Shown in pieces: positions 17,667-26,942 of a stretch of DNA of 64,000 nucleotides. The stretch lies in assembly GCF_047200635.1 (NCBI RefSeq), contig NZ_JBJZOI010000010.1:124001-188000 (forward strand), given 5' to 3'. Under the pieces are notes generated by a model. It was given only the letters and a program-made list of their open reading frames with translations, was not told the origin of the DNA and did no database searches. The translations under genes and the position numbers were made by a program. Position 1 is the first letter of the stretch, and every line of letters begins with the position of its first letter. This DNA is from Saccharopolyspora_C sp047200635 (GTDB lineage Bacteria > Actinomycetota > Actinomycetes > Mycobacteriales > Pseudonocardiaceae).

Positions 17667-18896
17667 ATGACTTACCTCGACCACGCCGCCACGACGCCCA
17701 TGCGGGCCACCGCGGTCGCGGCGATGAGCGAGGCGTTGGCCCGGCTGGGCAACGCCTCGTCCCTGCACACCTCGGGCCGCCGGGCCCGCCGCGCGGCGGA
17801 GGAGTCCCGCGAGAGCATCGCGGCGGCCCTCGGCGCCCGGCCCTCCGAGGTGCTGTTCACCGGCGGCGGCACCGAGAGCGACAACCTGGCGGTCAAGGGC
17901 ATCTACTGGGCCCGCCGCGCCGAGGACCCCGCGCGCCGCCGGGTGCTCGCCTCCGCCGTGGAGCACCACGCGGTGCTCGACACCGTGGAATGGCTCGTCG
18001 AGCACGAGGGCGCCGAGGTCACCTGGCTGCCCGTCGACGAGCACGGCCGCGTCCTCCCCGAAGCCCTCGACGAGGCGCTGCGCCGCGCGCCGGAGGACGT
18101 CGCGCTGGTCAGCGTGATGTGGGCCAACAACGAGGTCGGCACCGTCAACCCGATCCCCGAGCTCGCCGCCGTCGCCGAGCGCTACGGCGTCCCGCTGCAC
18201 ACCGACGCGGTGCAGGCCGTGGAGACCGTGCCCGTCGACTTCGCCGCCTCCGGCGCCGCCGCGCTCACCATGACCGCCCACAAGGTCGGCGGGCCCTACG
18301 GCTCCGGCGCGCTGCTGCTCGCCCGCGACGTCGCCTGCACCCCGCTGCTGCACGGCGGCGGCCAGGAGCGCGAGGTCCGCTCCGGCACCCTCGACGTCCC
18401 CGGCGTGATCGGCCTCGCCAGCGCGACGGCCGAGGCCGTCCGGCTGCGCCCCGGCCACGTCCCGGCGGTCGCCGCGCTGCGCGACGAGCTCATCGCCGGG
18501 GTGCGCGCCGCCGTGCCCGACGCCGTCCTCAACGGCGATCCCGAGCTCGGCGTCGACGGCCCGGTCCCGGCGCGGCTGCCCGGCAACGCGCACTTCACCT
18601 TCCCCGGTTGCGAAGGCGACAGCCTGCTCATGCTGCTCGACGCGCAGGGCATCGAGTGCTCCACGGGGTCGGCCTGCACCGCCGGGGTCGCCGAACCCAG
18701 CCACGTGCTGCTGGCGATGGGCGCCGAACCGGGGGACGCCCGCGGCTCGCTGCGGTTCTCCCTCGGGCACGACTCCACCGCCGCCGACGTGCGCGCCCTG
18801 ACCGGGGCCATCGGCCCGGTGGTGGACCGAGCCCGCAACGCCGGGCTGACCGGACTGCGCCGGGCCGCGGCCTCGGCGCCCGCGACGGAGGTGTGA
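17667..18896 (+). CDS. iscS: Cysteine desulfurase (IscS/NifS family)
   Basis: 409-residue PLP enzyme that takes sulfur from cysteine and passes it on as a persulfide. PLP lysine in TAHK (Lys206); catalytic cysteine in STGSACTAG (Cys337), an insertion typical of the IscS-like group I. The start ATG 17667 gives MTYLDHAATTPM, the usual N terminus of these enzymes. It is three bases upstream of mnmA on the same strand, so its sulfur most likely feeds tRNA 2-thiouridine synthesis; a role in Fe-S assembly is also possible. Confidence 0.93.
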   Translation: MTYLDHAATTPMRATAVAAMSEALARLGNASSLHTSGRRARRAAEESRESIAAALGARPSEVLFTGGGTESDNLAVKGIYWARRAEDPARRRVLASAVEHHAVLDTVEWLVEHEGAEVTWLPVDEHGRVLPEALDEALRRAPEDVALVSVMWANNEVGTVNPIPELAAVAERYGVPLHTDAVQAVETVPVDFAASGAAALTMTAHKVGGPYGSGALLLARDVACTPLLHGGGQEREVRSGTLDVPGVIGLASATAEAVRLRPGHVPAVAALRDELIAGVRAAVPDAVLNGDPELGVDGPVPARLPGNAHFTFPGCEGDSLLMLLDAQGIECSTGSACTAGVAEPSHVLLAMGAEPGDARGSLRFSLGHDSTAADVRALTGAIGPVVDRARNAGLTGLRRAAASAPATEV

Positions 18897-18899
18897 GCA

Positions 18900-19988
18900 G
18901 TGCGAGTACTGGCCGCCATGAGCGGGGGCGTGGATTCCGCGGTCGCCGCCGCCCGAGCCGTCGACGCCGGGCACGACGTCACCGGTGTGCACCTGGCGCT
19001 GTCGGCGAAGCCCGGCACGCTGCGCACCGGGGCGCGGGGCTGCTGCACCGTCGAGGACTCGCACGACGCGCGCCGCGCCGCCGACATCCTCGGGATCCCG
19101 TTCTACGTCTGGGACTTCGCCGAGCGCTTCACCGAGGAGGTCATCGAGACCTTCGTCGGGGAGTACGCCGCCGGCCGCACCCCGAACCCCTGCCTCACCT
19201 GCAACGAGAAGATCAAGTTCGAGGCGCTGCTGGAGAAGGCGATCGCCCTCGGCTTCGACGCCGTGTGCACCGGGCACTACGCCCGCCTCGTCGTCCGCGA
19301 CGGCGTGCCCGAGCTCCGGCGCAGCCGCGACGAGGGCAAGGACCAGTCCTACGTGCTCGCCTCGCTCACCGCCGAGCAGTTGCGGCACTCCTTGTTCCCG
19401 CTCGGCGACTCGCACAAGAGCGAGGTCCGGGAGGAGGCCGAGCGGCGCGAGCTCGCCGTCGCCCGCAAGCCCGACAGCCACGACATCTGCTTCATCCCCG
19501 ACGGCGACACCCGGGCCTTCCTGGAGAAGAAGCTCGGCCAGAGCCCCGGCAAGCTCGTCGACGCCGACAGCGGGGCCGTGCTCGGCGAGCACACCGGGGT
19601 GCACGGGTTCACCGTCGGCCAGCGCAAGGGGCTCGGCATCGACGCTCCCGCCGCGGACGGGAAGCCGCGGTACGTGCTGTCGCTGGAACCCGTGTCCGGG
19701 ACGGTCAAGGTCGGCTCCGCCTCGTCGCTCGGGGTGACCGGGATCTCCGCCCGGCGGGTCATCTGGCCCTCCGAGCGGCCGTTGGCCGGGGAGACCGAGT
19801 GCGTCGTGCAGGTCCGGGCGCACGGGGGGACCGCCTCCGCCGTGGCCTCCGTCGCCGAGGACGGACTGCGGGTGGAGCTGTCCTCGCCGCTGCGGGGAGT
19901 CGCCCCCGGGCAGGCGATCGTGCTGTACCAGCCCGCTGCGGAGGGGGACCTCGTGCTGGGCAGCGGGTTGATCTCCGCCACCCGGTGA
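18900..19988 (+). CDS. mnmA: tRNA-specific 2-thiouridylase
   Basis: 362 residues. Adenylates and thiolates U34 of tRNA-Glu, -Gln and -Lys. The PP-loop SGGVDS is at 8-13; the catalytic cysteines are Cys98/Cys101 (NPCLTCNEKIKF) and Cys197 (HDICFI), which correspond to the paired cysteines of E. coli MnmA; the C-terminal tRNA-binding beta domain is present. GTG 18900 starts three bases after the desulfurase stop, so the pair is an operon. Confidence 0.95.
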   Translation: MRVLAAMSGGVDSAVAAARAVDAGHDVTGVHLALSAKPGTLRTGARGCCTVEDSHDARRAADILGIPFYVWDFAERFTEEVIETFVGEYAAGRTPNPCLTCNEKIKFEALLEKAIALGFDAVCTGHYARLVVRDGVPELRRSRDEGKDQSYVLASLTAEQLRHSLFPLGDSHKSEVREEAERRELAVARKPDSHDICFIPDGDTRAFLEKKLGQSPGKLVDADSGAVLGEHTGVHGFTVGQRKGLGIDAPAADGKPRYVLSLEPVSGTVKVGSASSLGVTGISARRVIWPSERPLAGETECVVQVRAHGGTASAVASVAEDGLRVELSSPLRGVAPGQAIVLYQPAAEGDLVLGSGLISATR

Positions 19989-20046
19989 CGGGCCTGCCCG
20001 CTCCGGCCGGCCGCGTCGCCGGCGGCGTGCTTCCACCGCTGGTGAC

Positions 20047-20084
20047 GCGCGGCGGACCGCCTCGGCGGACGCGGACCGCCGCGC
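20047..20084. terminator. Hairpin between the convergent mnmA and siderophore-binding genes
   Basis: A perfect 9-bp outer stem (20047-20055 with 20076-20084) encloses a second small CCGCC/GGCGG hairpin. Position between two converging genes suggests bidirectional termination; no T-run. Confidence 0.5.
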
Positions 20085-20091
20085 GGCCGGG

Positions 20092-21057
20092 TCAGCGGGT
20101 CCTGAGGACCGCTTCCAGCTCGTCCAGGGCTCCCCGGGCCTGGGAGTAGCCGAAGACGTAGAGGTTCTTGAACGGCACCGCCCGGGACTCCCGGACCACC
20201 GGGAGGTTCTGGTAGGGGGCCTGGTCCAGCAGCGCCCGCATCGCCTGGTCCACCGAGCCGTCGGGGTTCGTCTGGTACAGCAGGACGTCGGTGTCGTTGA
20301 GAGCGCCCAGCTGCTCGTAGGACTGCTCCACCGCGCTGCCCGTCCTGCCCTCCGCCGCGGTGCCGAAGCGGCAGCCCGCCTCCGCCAGGACCACGCCGCT
20401 CCACGAGTCGGGCAGGCACAGGTTCCAGCTGCCGGACTTGAACGAGGCCACCAGGTTGAAGCGGGTGCGCCGCAGCGCGGGCGCGTAGGTCTCGCGGATG
20501 TCCGCGGCCCGCGCCAGGTACTCGTCCCGGAGGCGGTGCATCTGCTCCGGGCGGTTCACGATCTCCGCGGCCCGCAGGGCCATCTCCTGCCACTCGCCGG
20601 ACACCCGGGAGGTCAGGATCACCGTCGGCGCGATGCCGCTGAGCTGCTCGTAGGTGCTGCCGCCGCTGAGCGTGAACGCGCTGTTGCCGATGATCAGGTC
20701 GGGGCGCACGGACAGCACCCGCTCGAACTCCGGCTGGTAGCCGCCCACCCGGGGCAGCGAGCGGTAGGCCTCCAGGTGTTCGGTGGGCATCCAGTCGTCC
20801 AGGCCGTCCACCGTGGCCGCCGGGCGCACTCCCACGTCCAGCAGCGCGATCGTCGCGTACTGGTCCAGGCACACGACCCGCCGCGGCTGCGCCGGGATCC
20901 GCACGGGGCCCAGGTGCGAGTCCACGGTGCGGGTCGGGCCCTCGGGCCGGGCGGCGCCGCCTCCCGCGCACCCCGCGGCGCCGAGCACGGCGAGCGCCGA
21001 GGCGGCCTGCAGCAACCCGCGGCGGGACAGCGCGGAAGACCCGGACGGCAGGGGCAT
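20092..21057 (-). CDS. Iron-siderophore ABC transporter substrate-binding lipoprotein
   Basis: 321 residues. The N terminus has a twin-arginine motif (SRRGLL, Arg12-Arg13) followed by a lipobox (LGAAGC, Cys30), so it is probably exported by Tat and lipid-anchored. The body is a FecB/FhuD-type periplasmic-binding fold: VRIPAQPRRVVCLDQYATIALLDVGV, RPDLIIGNSAFT, ALLDQAPYQNLPVV. ATG 21057 has an AAGGAG ribosome site; an in-frame upstream start would disrupt the signal. An iron box sits about 60 bases upstream (21116-21134). No permease or ATPase gene is adjacent, so it must work with components encoded elsewhere. Confidence 0.9.
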   Translation of the reverse strand: MPLPSGSSALSRRGLLQAASALAVLGAAGCAGGGAARPEGPTRTVDSHLGPVRIPAQPRRVVCLDQYATIALLDVGVRPAATVDGLDDWMPTEHLEAYRSLPRVGGYQPEFERVLSVRPDLIIGNSAFTLSGGSTYEQLSGIAPTVILTSRVSGEWQEMALRAAEIVNRPEQMHRLRDEYLARAADIRETYAPALRRTRFNLVASFKSGSWNLCLPDSWSGVVLAEAGCRFGTAAEGRTGSAVEQSYEQLGALNDTDVLLYQTNPDGSVDQAMRALLDQAPYQNLPVVRESRAVPFKNLYVFGYSQARGALDELEAVLRTR

Positions 21058-21115
21058 GGGAACTCCTTCACAGGATCGGTACCGCCCGAGCGGGTGACAC
21101 CGAAAGGCGGAATGC

Positions 21116-21134
21116 ATGGTTAGCCTAACCTATG
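21116..21134. promoter_or_regulatory. Iron box (IdeR/DmdR operator)
   Basis: ATGGTTAGCCTAACCTATG reads on the complementary strand as a near-match to the DtxR-family consensus TTAGGTTAGGCTAACCTAA, with the central TTAGGCTAA core intact. It lies between the siderophore-binding gene (start 21057, minus) and the metE-like gene (start 21186, plus), so iron repression of the former is very likely and of the latter possible. Confidence 0.8.
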
Positions 21135-21185
21135 GTGCGGATCCCACCTGGCGCTCCGCCCGACCGCGCAGCCGATAATGGTCGG

Positions 21186-22217
21186 GTGAGTGACGCAGCG
21201 TGGAACCCCGGGATCGCGACCGCCCTCGGATCGATGCCGGGCACGGACCCGGTGGAGGCGGCCCGCGTCGTGCTCGGCGAACTGCCCGAGCTGATGCCCT
21301 TCCCCGAACTCCCCGCTCGCGGCGTCGGCGCCGACGTGCTCGGCCGGACGGCGGGTCTGCTCGTCGACCTCGCCGTGGAGGTCGTCCCCTCCGGCTACCG
21401 CGTAGCCGGACGGCCCGGCCGCGACCACCGGAGGGCGCTGGACCTGCTGCGCTGGGACCTGGACGCGGTGGAGCAGGCCGTGGCCGAGACCGGGCCGCCC
21501 CGCGCGGTGAAGGTGCAGGCCGCGGGCCCGTGGACGCTGGCGGCGGGGATCGAGCTGGAGCGCGGTCACCGGGTGCTCACCGACCCGGGCGCGCTGCGCG
21601 ACTTCGCCGCCTCGCTCGTCGAAGGGCTCCGCGCGCACGTCGCGCAGGTGGCCGCGCGCACCGGCGCGCCCGTGGTGGTGCAGCTCGACGAGCCGACGCT
21701 GCCCGCCGTCCTCGCCGGGGGCCTGCCCACCCCGTCCGGCTACGGGCAGGTCCCCGCGGTGCCGGGACTGGAGGCGCAGCGGCTGCTGGGTGAGGTGATC
21801 GAGCCGCTGGCGGCCGTCTCCGGCAGCCCGGTCGTGGTGCACTGCTGCGCCCCGCGCCCCCCGGTCCGGCTGCTGCGGCAGGCGGGCGCGGGAGCGGTGG
21901 CGCTGGACGCCACCCGGCTCGGTTCGGTCTCCGGTGACTTCGCCGACGAGCTCGGCGAGGCGTGGGAGGAGGGCACCCGGCTGCTGCTCGGGCTGGTGCC
22001 GAGCACCGATCCGCCCGGACGCCCGGATCCGCGCGACCTGGCCCGGCCGGGCCTGGAACTGGCCGCCCGGCTGGGCTTCGGGCCGCGGACGCTGCTGGAG
22101 CGCGCGGCGGTGAGCCCGACCTGCGGCCTGGCCGGGGCCTCCCCGGCGTGGGTTCGCCGGGCGCTGGCGGTGGCCGGTGAGGTGCTCGAGGTGTTCGGCG
22201 AGGCGGCAGCGCGCTGA
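21186..22217 (+). CDS. MetE C-terminal-like (cobalamin-independent methionine synthase family) protein
   Basis: 343 residues, equal to the C-terminal half of MetE only. Zinc ligands of that fold can be placed at His219 and Cys221 (VVVHCCAP) and Cys313 (SPTCGLAG); the DEP motif (VQLDEPTL) is also kept. The N-terminal half of true MetE is absent. It corresponds to mycobacterial Rv3015c by position. GTG 21186 lies only six bases after GATAAT (21174-21179), so the transcript should be leaderless. It may use a simple methyl donor or methylated corrinoid protein rather than methyltetrahydrofolate-polyglutamate; the real substrate is unknown. Confidence 0.75.
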   Translation: MSDAAWNPGIATALGSMPGTDPVEAARVVLGELPELMPFPELPARGVGADVLGRTAGLLVDLAVEVVPSGYRVAGRPGRDHRRALDLLRWDLDAVEQAVAETGPPRAVKVQAAGPWTLAAGIELERGHRVLTDPGALRDFAASLVEGLRAHVAQVAARTGAPVVVQLDEPTLPAVLAGGLPTPSGYGQVPAVPGLEAQRLLGEVIEPLAAVSGSPVVVHCCAPRPPVRLLRQAGAGAVALDATRLGSVSGDFADELGEAWEEGTRLLLGLVPSTDPPGRPDPRDLARPGLELAARLGFGPRTLLERAAVSPTCGLAGASPAWVRRALAVAGEVLEVFGEAAAR

Positions 22218-22302
22218 GGCGGCGGACGGGCCGGGACATCTTCAAGATCATGTTTTCCCGTTCGGTCCCCGCCGCCGCGGCGGCGGTGGTAAGAAACCAG
22301 GC

Positions 22303-23358
22303 GTGTCGATGACCGGGGAAGTCGAGCGCTTCGGGTGGGTGCACCGCAGCACCGTCCAGGACGCCGCCTGCCTCACCTTCGTCCGCGGCACCGATCTCGA
22401 CGAGCTCGCGCGGCGCTGCGGCGCGATCACCGAGCACGCGCGGGTGCTCGATTTCGACGAGTACTGCGAGGAGGCCTACGCCCACCAGGACCGCTACCCG
22501 GTGATCGGGCTGCGCTCGGTGGGCGGGTGGACCCTGATCGCCGAGGACGGCGGGTTCCAGGGCAGCAGGCCCGAGGTGCTGCGCCGGGTCAGCCACCGCA
22601 CGGAGGCGGTGTCGGCGTTCTGGAACGTCAACGCCCTCACCCAGTTCGCGCACGCCGCGCACGGCGAGGTGCGCACCAGCTTCGAGGCGCTGATGCCGAC
22701 CTTCCGCCAGGGCACCCGGCCGGACGGGCTGGAGGAGCTGCGCGCCGGGCTGCCCTGGCCGGGCGCCGAACCGGGGGAGCGGGGCGCGAACACCGTCGAC
22801 CTGATGCTCGCGCTGGCCGCCCGGGTCACCGGCGAGCCGCTGACCCCCGAGTGGTTCGAGGGCGACTTCACCACTTACCCGGTCGCGGCCTGGCCGGCGG
22901 ACCTGCCGGGATCGGCCGAGGCGCTGCTCGACGAGGTCGGCCTGGACCAGGTCGGCATCCGGCTCGCCACCGACGGCACCGGGGCGGAGCTGCTGGAGCT
23001 GGTGCGGCGAGCGGGGCCCGATCGCTGCCGGCGGGCCGCGGCGAGGCTGGCCCGGCACGTGCTCGACGTCACCGCTGGGCACGACCAGCCCGTCGTCGGC
23101 GAGACGCTGCGCGCTCTGGAGCGCGGTGCGGCGCTGGACGGCACCGCGATCGGGGAGGTCGTCCGGCTCCGCAACTGGGAGCTGCACCGCGCCCCCGCGA
23201 CCAGCCGGGAGCGCGCCCGGGTGCGGGCGCTGGAGGTGCTGCGGCAGGCGACCAACCCGGATCCGCTCACCGGCCTGCTGGGCGCCCTGGCCGAGGCGGG
23301 CCGGCTGCGGATCGAGCGCCGCGACCTCACCGACCTGGTCACCGCCGCCCTGACCTGA
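22303..23358 (+). CDS. DUF6461-like protein of unknown function
   Basis: 351 residues, soluble. The first 140 residues contain the blocks GWVHRSTVQDAACLTFVRG, VLDFDEYCEEAYAHQDRYPV and NGFQGSRPEVLRR-like sequence, which I associate with the actinobacterial DUF6461 family; the C-terminal part is helical and alanine/arginine-rich. GTG 22303 and ATG 22309 are both possible starts; no clear ribosome site is seen. It lies 85 bases after the metE-like gene on the same strand. No function is proposed. Confidence 0.6.
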   Translation: MSMTGEVERFGWVHRSTVQDAACLTFVRGTDLDELARRCGAITEHARVLDFDEYCEEAYAHQDRYPVIGLRSVGGWTLIAEDGGFQGSRPEVLRRVSHRTEAVSAFWNVNALTQFAHAAHGEVRTSFEALMPTFRQGTRPDGLEELRAGLPWPGAEPGERGANTVDLMLALAARVTGEPLTPEWFEGDFTTYPVAAWPADLPGSAEALLDEVGLDQVGIRLATDGTGAELLELVRRAGPDRCRRAAARLARHVLDVTAGHDQPVVGETLRALERGAALDGTAIGEVVRLRNWELHRAPATSRERARVRALEVLRQATNPDPLTGLLGALAEAGRLRIERRDLTDLVTAALT

Positions 23359-23448
23359 CCTCCCCCCGGCGACGGGCGGACCGGGAGCCGGGGAGCGATC
23401 CGCTCGATCCGCCCCGGCGGCCCGACCCGGCCCGGCACAATGGGCGGC

Positions 23449-24132
23449 ATGGTGAAGTTCTTCCGCCGCCGCGGCGAGCGAGGCGCTCCGGACGCGGGCG
23501 GGGCCGACGTGACCGTCGTGGCGCGGGAGCGGGCCGAGGCGTTCTGGCGGCGCTGGGACGAGCTGCTGCCGGAGGTGGCCGCCGCGCTCGGTGAGGGCTC
23601 GCCGCAGCGGGTGGACCACGACCTCGCGACCGCCGTCGCGGGCGTGCACCCGGAGCTGACCTTCGCGGTGGAGCGGGGGGAGCGCACGCCCTACGCGCTG
23701 GTGCTGAGCGGGCAGGCGAACCCCGAGGTCCGGCCCTACACCGACGCCTGGCTGGCCGCCGCGCCGCGCGGCGACTCGCTGTTCGAGTTCCACGACGCGG
23801 TCCCGCCGGTGCCGGATCCGACGAAGGTGACGGTGAACCTGCGCGGGGAGCGCTACCCGCTGTCCGAGGTGCGGGTCCACGCGCAGGTCGACGAGGCCGA
23901 GGGCCTGGTCGACGTCGCGGTGTACCACCCGTCCTTCGAGGGCATGGAGTCCGCGGCTCGCGCCGCGCTGACCTTCCTGCCGCTGGACGCCGCCCTCGGC
24001 GAGCGGCTCGCGGCGGACCGGCTCGGCCGGGTGGAGACCGCCGACCGGGAACCGGCGGGAGCGGTGGGGCTGCTGGAGTTCCGGGAGCTGGTGCGCGAGG
24101 TCGCGGCTGGCGCGCCGGGCGACGCCGGGTGA
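23449..24132 (+). CDS. Conserved hypothetical protein
   Basis: 227 residues from ATG 23449 (an ATG at 23440 adds three residues). It starts VKFFRRRGERG and is otherwise soluble, acidic and without a signal or membrane segment. Codon third positions are GC-rich throughout, so it is a real gene. I do not recognise the family. It sits between the DUF6461-like gene and ligA, all on the same strand. Confidence 0.6.
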   Translation: MVKFFRRRGERGAPDAGGADVTVVARERAEAFWRRWDELLPEVAAALGEGSPQRVDHDLATAVAGVHPELTFAVERGERTPYALVLSGQANPEVRPYTDAWLAAAPRGDSLFEFHDAVPPVPDPTKVTVNLRGERYPLSEVRVHAQVDEAEGLVDVAVYHPSFEGMESAARAALTFLPLDAALGERLAADRLGRVETADREPAGAVGLLEFRELVREVAAGAPGDAG

Positions 24133-24251
24133 TCATGCGCGCCACCCGTCCCGGCGGTTCCCGGCCGGTCGGTCGCGCACGGTGACCCCGGCTCGGCCGG
24201 GGGTGAGGTGATCCGCGCGCGCTGTCGGGGGCGCTGGTTAGGCTTCGGGGC

Positions 24252-26459
24252 GTGAGCAGCACGAACCGCGCCGGTGCGGCCCCCGGCGAACAGACCGAGC
24301 CCGCCCCCGCCGAACCGCCGGACGAGGAACTCCCCGGTGATCCCGCCGCCGAGCGGGCGGAGGGCGTGGAGGACGTGCCCGCCGAGGTGCGGGAGCGCTA
24401 CCTGGCGCTGGCCGAGGAGGTCCGCGGCCACCAGTTCCGCTACTACGTGCTCGACTCGCCGACGATCGCCGACGCCGAGTTCGACGAGCTGTTCGCCGAA
24501 CTCCAGCGCATCGAGGCCGACCACCCCGCGCTGCGCGGCCCGGACTCGCCGACCCAGGTGGTCGGCGGCACCTTCTCCACCGAGTTCACCGCCGTGGACC
24601 ACCTGGAGCGGATGCTCAGCCTGGACAACGCCTTCGACACCGAGGAGTTCCGGGCCTGGGTGGACCGGGTGGAGCGGGAGGTCGGCTCCGACGCCCACTA
24701 CCTGTGCGAGCTCAAGATCGACGGGTTGGCCATCAACCTGCTCTACCGGGACGGGAGGCTGGAGCGGGCGCTCACGCGCGGCGACGGGCGCACCGGTGAG
24801 GACGTGACCCTCAACGTCCGCACCATGGGGGACGTGCCGACCGAGCTGCGGGGCAGCGAGGAGTACCCGGTGCCGCACCTGGTCGAGGTGCGCGGCGAGG
24901 TGTTCTTCCGCGTCGAGGAGTTCGCCGAGCTCAACGCCGCCCTGGTCGACGCGGGCAAGTCGCCGTTCGCGAACCCGCGCAACGCCGCCGCCGGATCGCT
25001 GCGCCAGAAGGACCCGAGGGTCACCCGCAGGCGCCCGCTGCGGCTGATCTGCCACGGCCTCGGCAGGCGCGAGGGCTTCGAACCGAGCAGGCAGTCGGAG
25101 TCCTACGCCGCCCTGAAGTCCTGGGGCCTGCCGGTCTCCCGGCACACCCGGGTGCTGTCCGAGGTGGACGAGATCGTGCGGCACATCCAGTACTGGGGCG
25201 AGAACCGGGACACCGCCGAGCACGAGATCGACGGCGTGGTGGTCAAGGTCGACGAGGTCCCGCTGCAGCGCAGGCTCGGCACCACCTCGCGCGCGCCGCG
25301 CTGGTCGATCGCCTACAAGTACCCGCCGGAGCAGGCCACCACGACCCTGCGCGACATCAAGGTGAACGTCGGCCGCACCGGCCGCGTGACGCCGTACGCC
25401 GAGATGGAGCCGGTGAAGGTCGCCGGGTCCACCGTCTCGATGGCCACCCTGCACAACGCCGACGAGGTGCGGCGCAAGGGCGTGCTCATCGGGGATCGCG
25501 TGGTGATCCGCAAGGCGGGCGACGTGATCCCCGAGGTGCTGGGCCCCGTCGTCGACGTCCGCGACGGCCGGGAGCGCGAGTTCGTGATGCCGACCGAGTG
25601 CCCGGAGTGCGGCGCGACCCTGCGCAGGCAGAAGGAGGGCGACGTCGACATCCGCTGCCCGAACTCCCGCTCCTGCCCGGCGCAGCTGCGCGAGCGGCTG
25701 TTCCACCTGGCCGGGCGCGGGGCCTTCGACATCGAGGCGATGGGTTACGAGTCGGCGGTGGCGCTGCTGTCCTCCGGGGTGCTGGTCGACGAGGGCGACG
25801 TGTTCGACCTCGACGAGGACCAGCTGCTGGAGACGGACCTGTTCCGCACCAAGGAGGGCAACCTCTCCGCGAACGGCGCCAAGCTGCTCAAGAACCTGGC
25901 CGCCGCCAGGCGGAAACCGCTGTGGCGGGTGCTGGTGGCGCTGTCGATCCGGCACGTCGGCCCCACCGCGGCGCAGGCGCTGGCCCGGGAGTTCGGCTCG
26001 CTGGAGCGCATCGAGGAAGCGGCCGAGGACGACATCGCGGCCGTCGACGGGGTCGGCCCCACCATCGCCACCGCGGTCCGCGAGTGGTTCGAGGTGGACT
26101 GGCACCGCGAGGTGGTGCGCAAGTGGCGCGCGGCCGGGGTCCGGATGGCCGATGAGCGGGACGAGTCGGTGCCGCGCACGCTGGCCGGGTTGTCCGTCGT
26201 GGTCACCGGTTCGCTGGAGAGCTACTCCCGGGACGAGGCCAAGGAGTTCATCATGGCCCGCGGCGGCCGGGCGGCGGGCTCGGTCTCCAAGAAGACCGCC
26301 TTCGTCGTCGTCGGCGACGCGCCGGGCTCCAAGTACGACAAGGCCGTGCAGCTCAAGGTCCCGGTGCTGGACGAGCGGGGATTCCGGGTGCTGCTGGAGC
26401 AGGGGCCGGAGGCCGCGGCCGAGGCGGCGCTGGACACCGGCGCGGACGCGGCGGGCTGA
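24252..26459 (+). CDS. ligA: NAD-dependent DNA ligase
   Basis: 735 residues, about 60 longer than E. coli LigA because of an acidic, proline-rich N-terminal extension (about 1-45). The adenylated lysine is Lys155 in ELKIDG; the zinc finger is CPECG...CPNSRSCPAQ, followed by the helix-hairpin-helix repeats (GVGPTIATAV) and a C-terminal BRCT domain (about 640-720, SVVVTGSLESYSRDEA). The GTG start lies seven bases after TAGGCT (24239-24244), suggesting a leaderless mRNA. Essential replication and repair enzyme; homologue of Rv3014c. Confidence 0.96.
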   Translation: MSSTNRAGAAPGEQTEPAPAEPPDEELPGDPAAERAEGVEDVPAEVRERYLALAEEVRGHQFRYYVLDSPTIADAEFDELFAELQRIEADHPALRGPDSPTQVVGGTFSTEFTAVDHLERMLSLDNAFDTEEFRAWVDRVEREVGSDAHYLCELKIDGLAINLLYRDGRLERALTRGDGRTGEDVTLNVRTMGDVPTELRGSEEYPVPHLVEVRGEVFFRVEEFAELNAALVDAGKSPFANPRNAAAGSLRQKDPRVTRRRPLRLICHGLGRREGFEPSRQSESYAALKSWGLPVSRHTRVLSEVDEIVRHIQYWGENRDTAEHEIDGVVVKVDEVPLQRRLGTTSRAPRWSIAYKYPPEQATTTLRDIKVNVGRTGRVTPYAEMEPVKVAGSTVSMATLHNADEVRRKGVLIGDRVVIRKAGDVIPEVLGPVVDVRDGREREFVMPTECPECGATLRRQKEGDVDIRCPNSRSCPAQLRERLFHLAGRGAFDIEAMGYESAVALLSSGVLVDEGDVFDLDEDQLLETDLFRTKEGNLSANGAKLLKNLAAARRKPLWRVLVALSIRHVGPTAAQALAREFGSLERIEEAAEDDIAAVDGVGPTIATAVREWFEVDWHREVVRKWRAAGVRMADERDESVPRTLAGLSVVVTGSLESYSRDEAKEFIMARGGRAAGSVSKKTAFVVVGDAPGSKYDKAVQLKVPVLDERGFRVLLEQGPEAAAEAALDTGADAAG

Positions 26460-26942
26460 CCCCGGCGCCACCGGTCACCGGGGAGGGCGCGCCGGCGATC
26501 CGCCGGGTGCGCCCGGGCGGTCGCGCGGCGGCCGGGGAGGGCGGCCGGGGAGCTGAGTCGTCCGGACTCCTCGCCGACGAGGGTCACCTCGCCGCGGACG
26601 ACGCCTGCGCGACGCGGTGACCCGGGTGTCCGGCACCGAGGTGCCGATGGCGGCCCGGGGCGCGGAGCCGCGCGCCGTCACCGCATCCGGCCGGACGAGT
26701 CGTTCGCGGCTCAGCGGCCAGCACGAGCGGGGAGTTCCGGACGGCGGCGGTGGATCCGGGAGCTGGTGCGCGACCGGGCGACCGAGCGGCCGCCGGGCGG
26801 TCCCGGGGGCCCGGACTCCACGACCGCGCTCCGGCGCCTCCGCCTGGCGCTGGGCTTCCGGCGCGAACCGCCGCTGGATCGCGGCCCGCCGGAGCGGTCC
26901 CGCGCGACCCGTCGCCGGCGCGCCGATCCGGGCGCCGCGAGA
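26460..26942. other. Gene-free region between ligA and the ACT-protein gene
   Basis: 483 bases between two converging genes. Apart from the hairpin at 26485-26514 I find nothing: open frames here have low-complexity Arg/Ala/Pro translations and no ribosome site. Confidence 0.5.
26485..26514. terminator. Hairpin after ligA
   Basis: A stem of nine pairs, one bulged G, then four more pairs (26485-26497 with 26501-26514) closes on an ATC loop, 25 bases after the ligA stop. Confidence 0.65.

Noticed and set aside
26460..26942. Small gene between ligA and the ACT protein
   Set aside because: All frames are low complexity and lack ribosome sites; only a terminator hairpin is supported.
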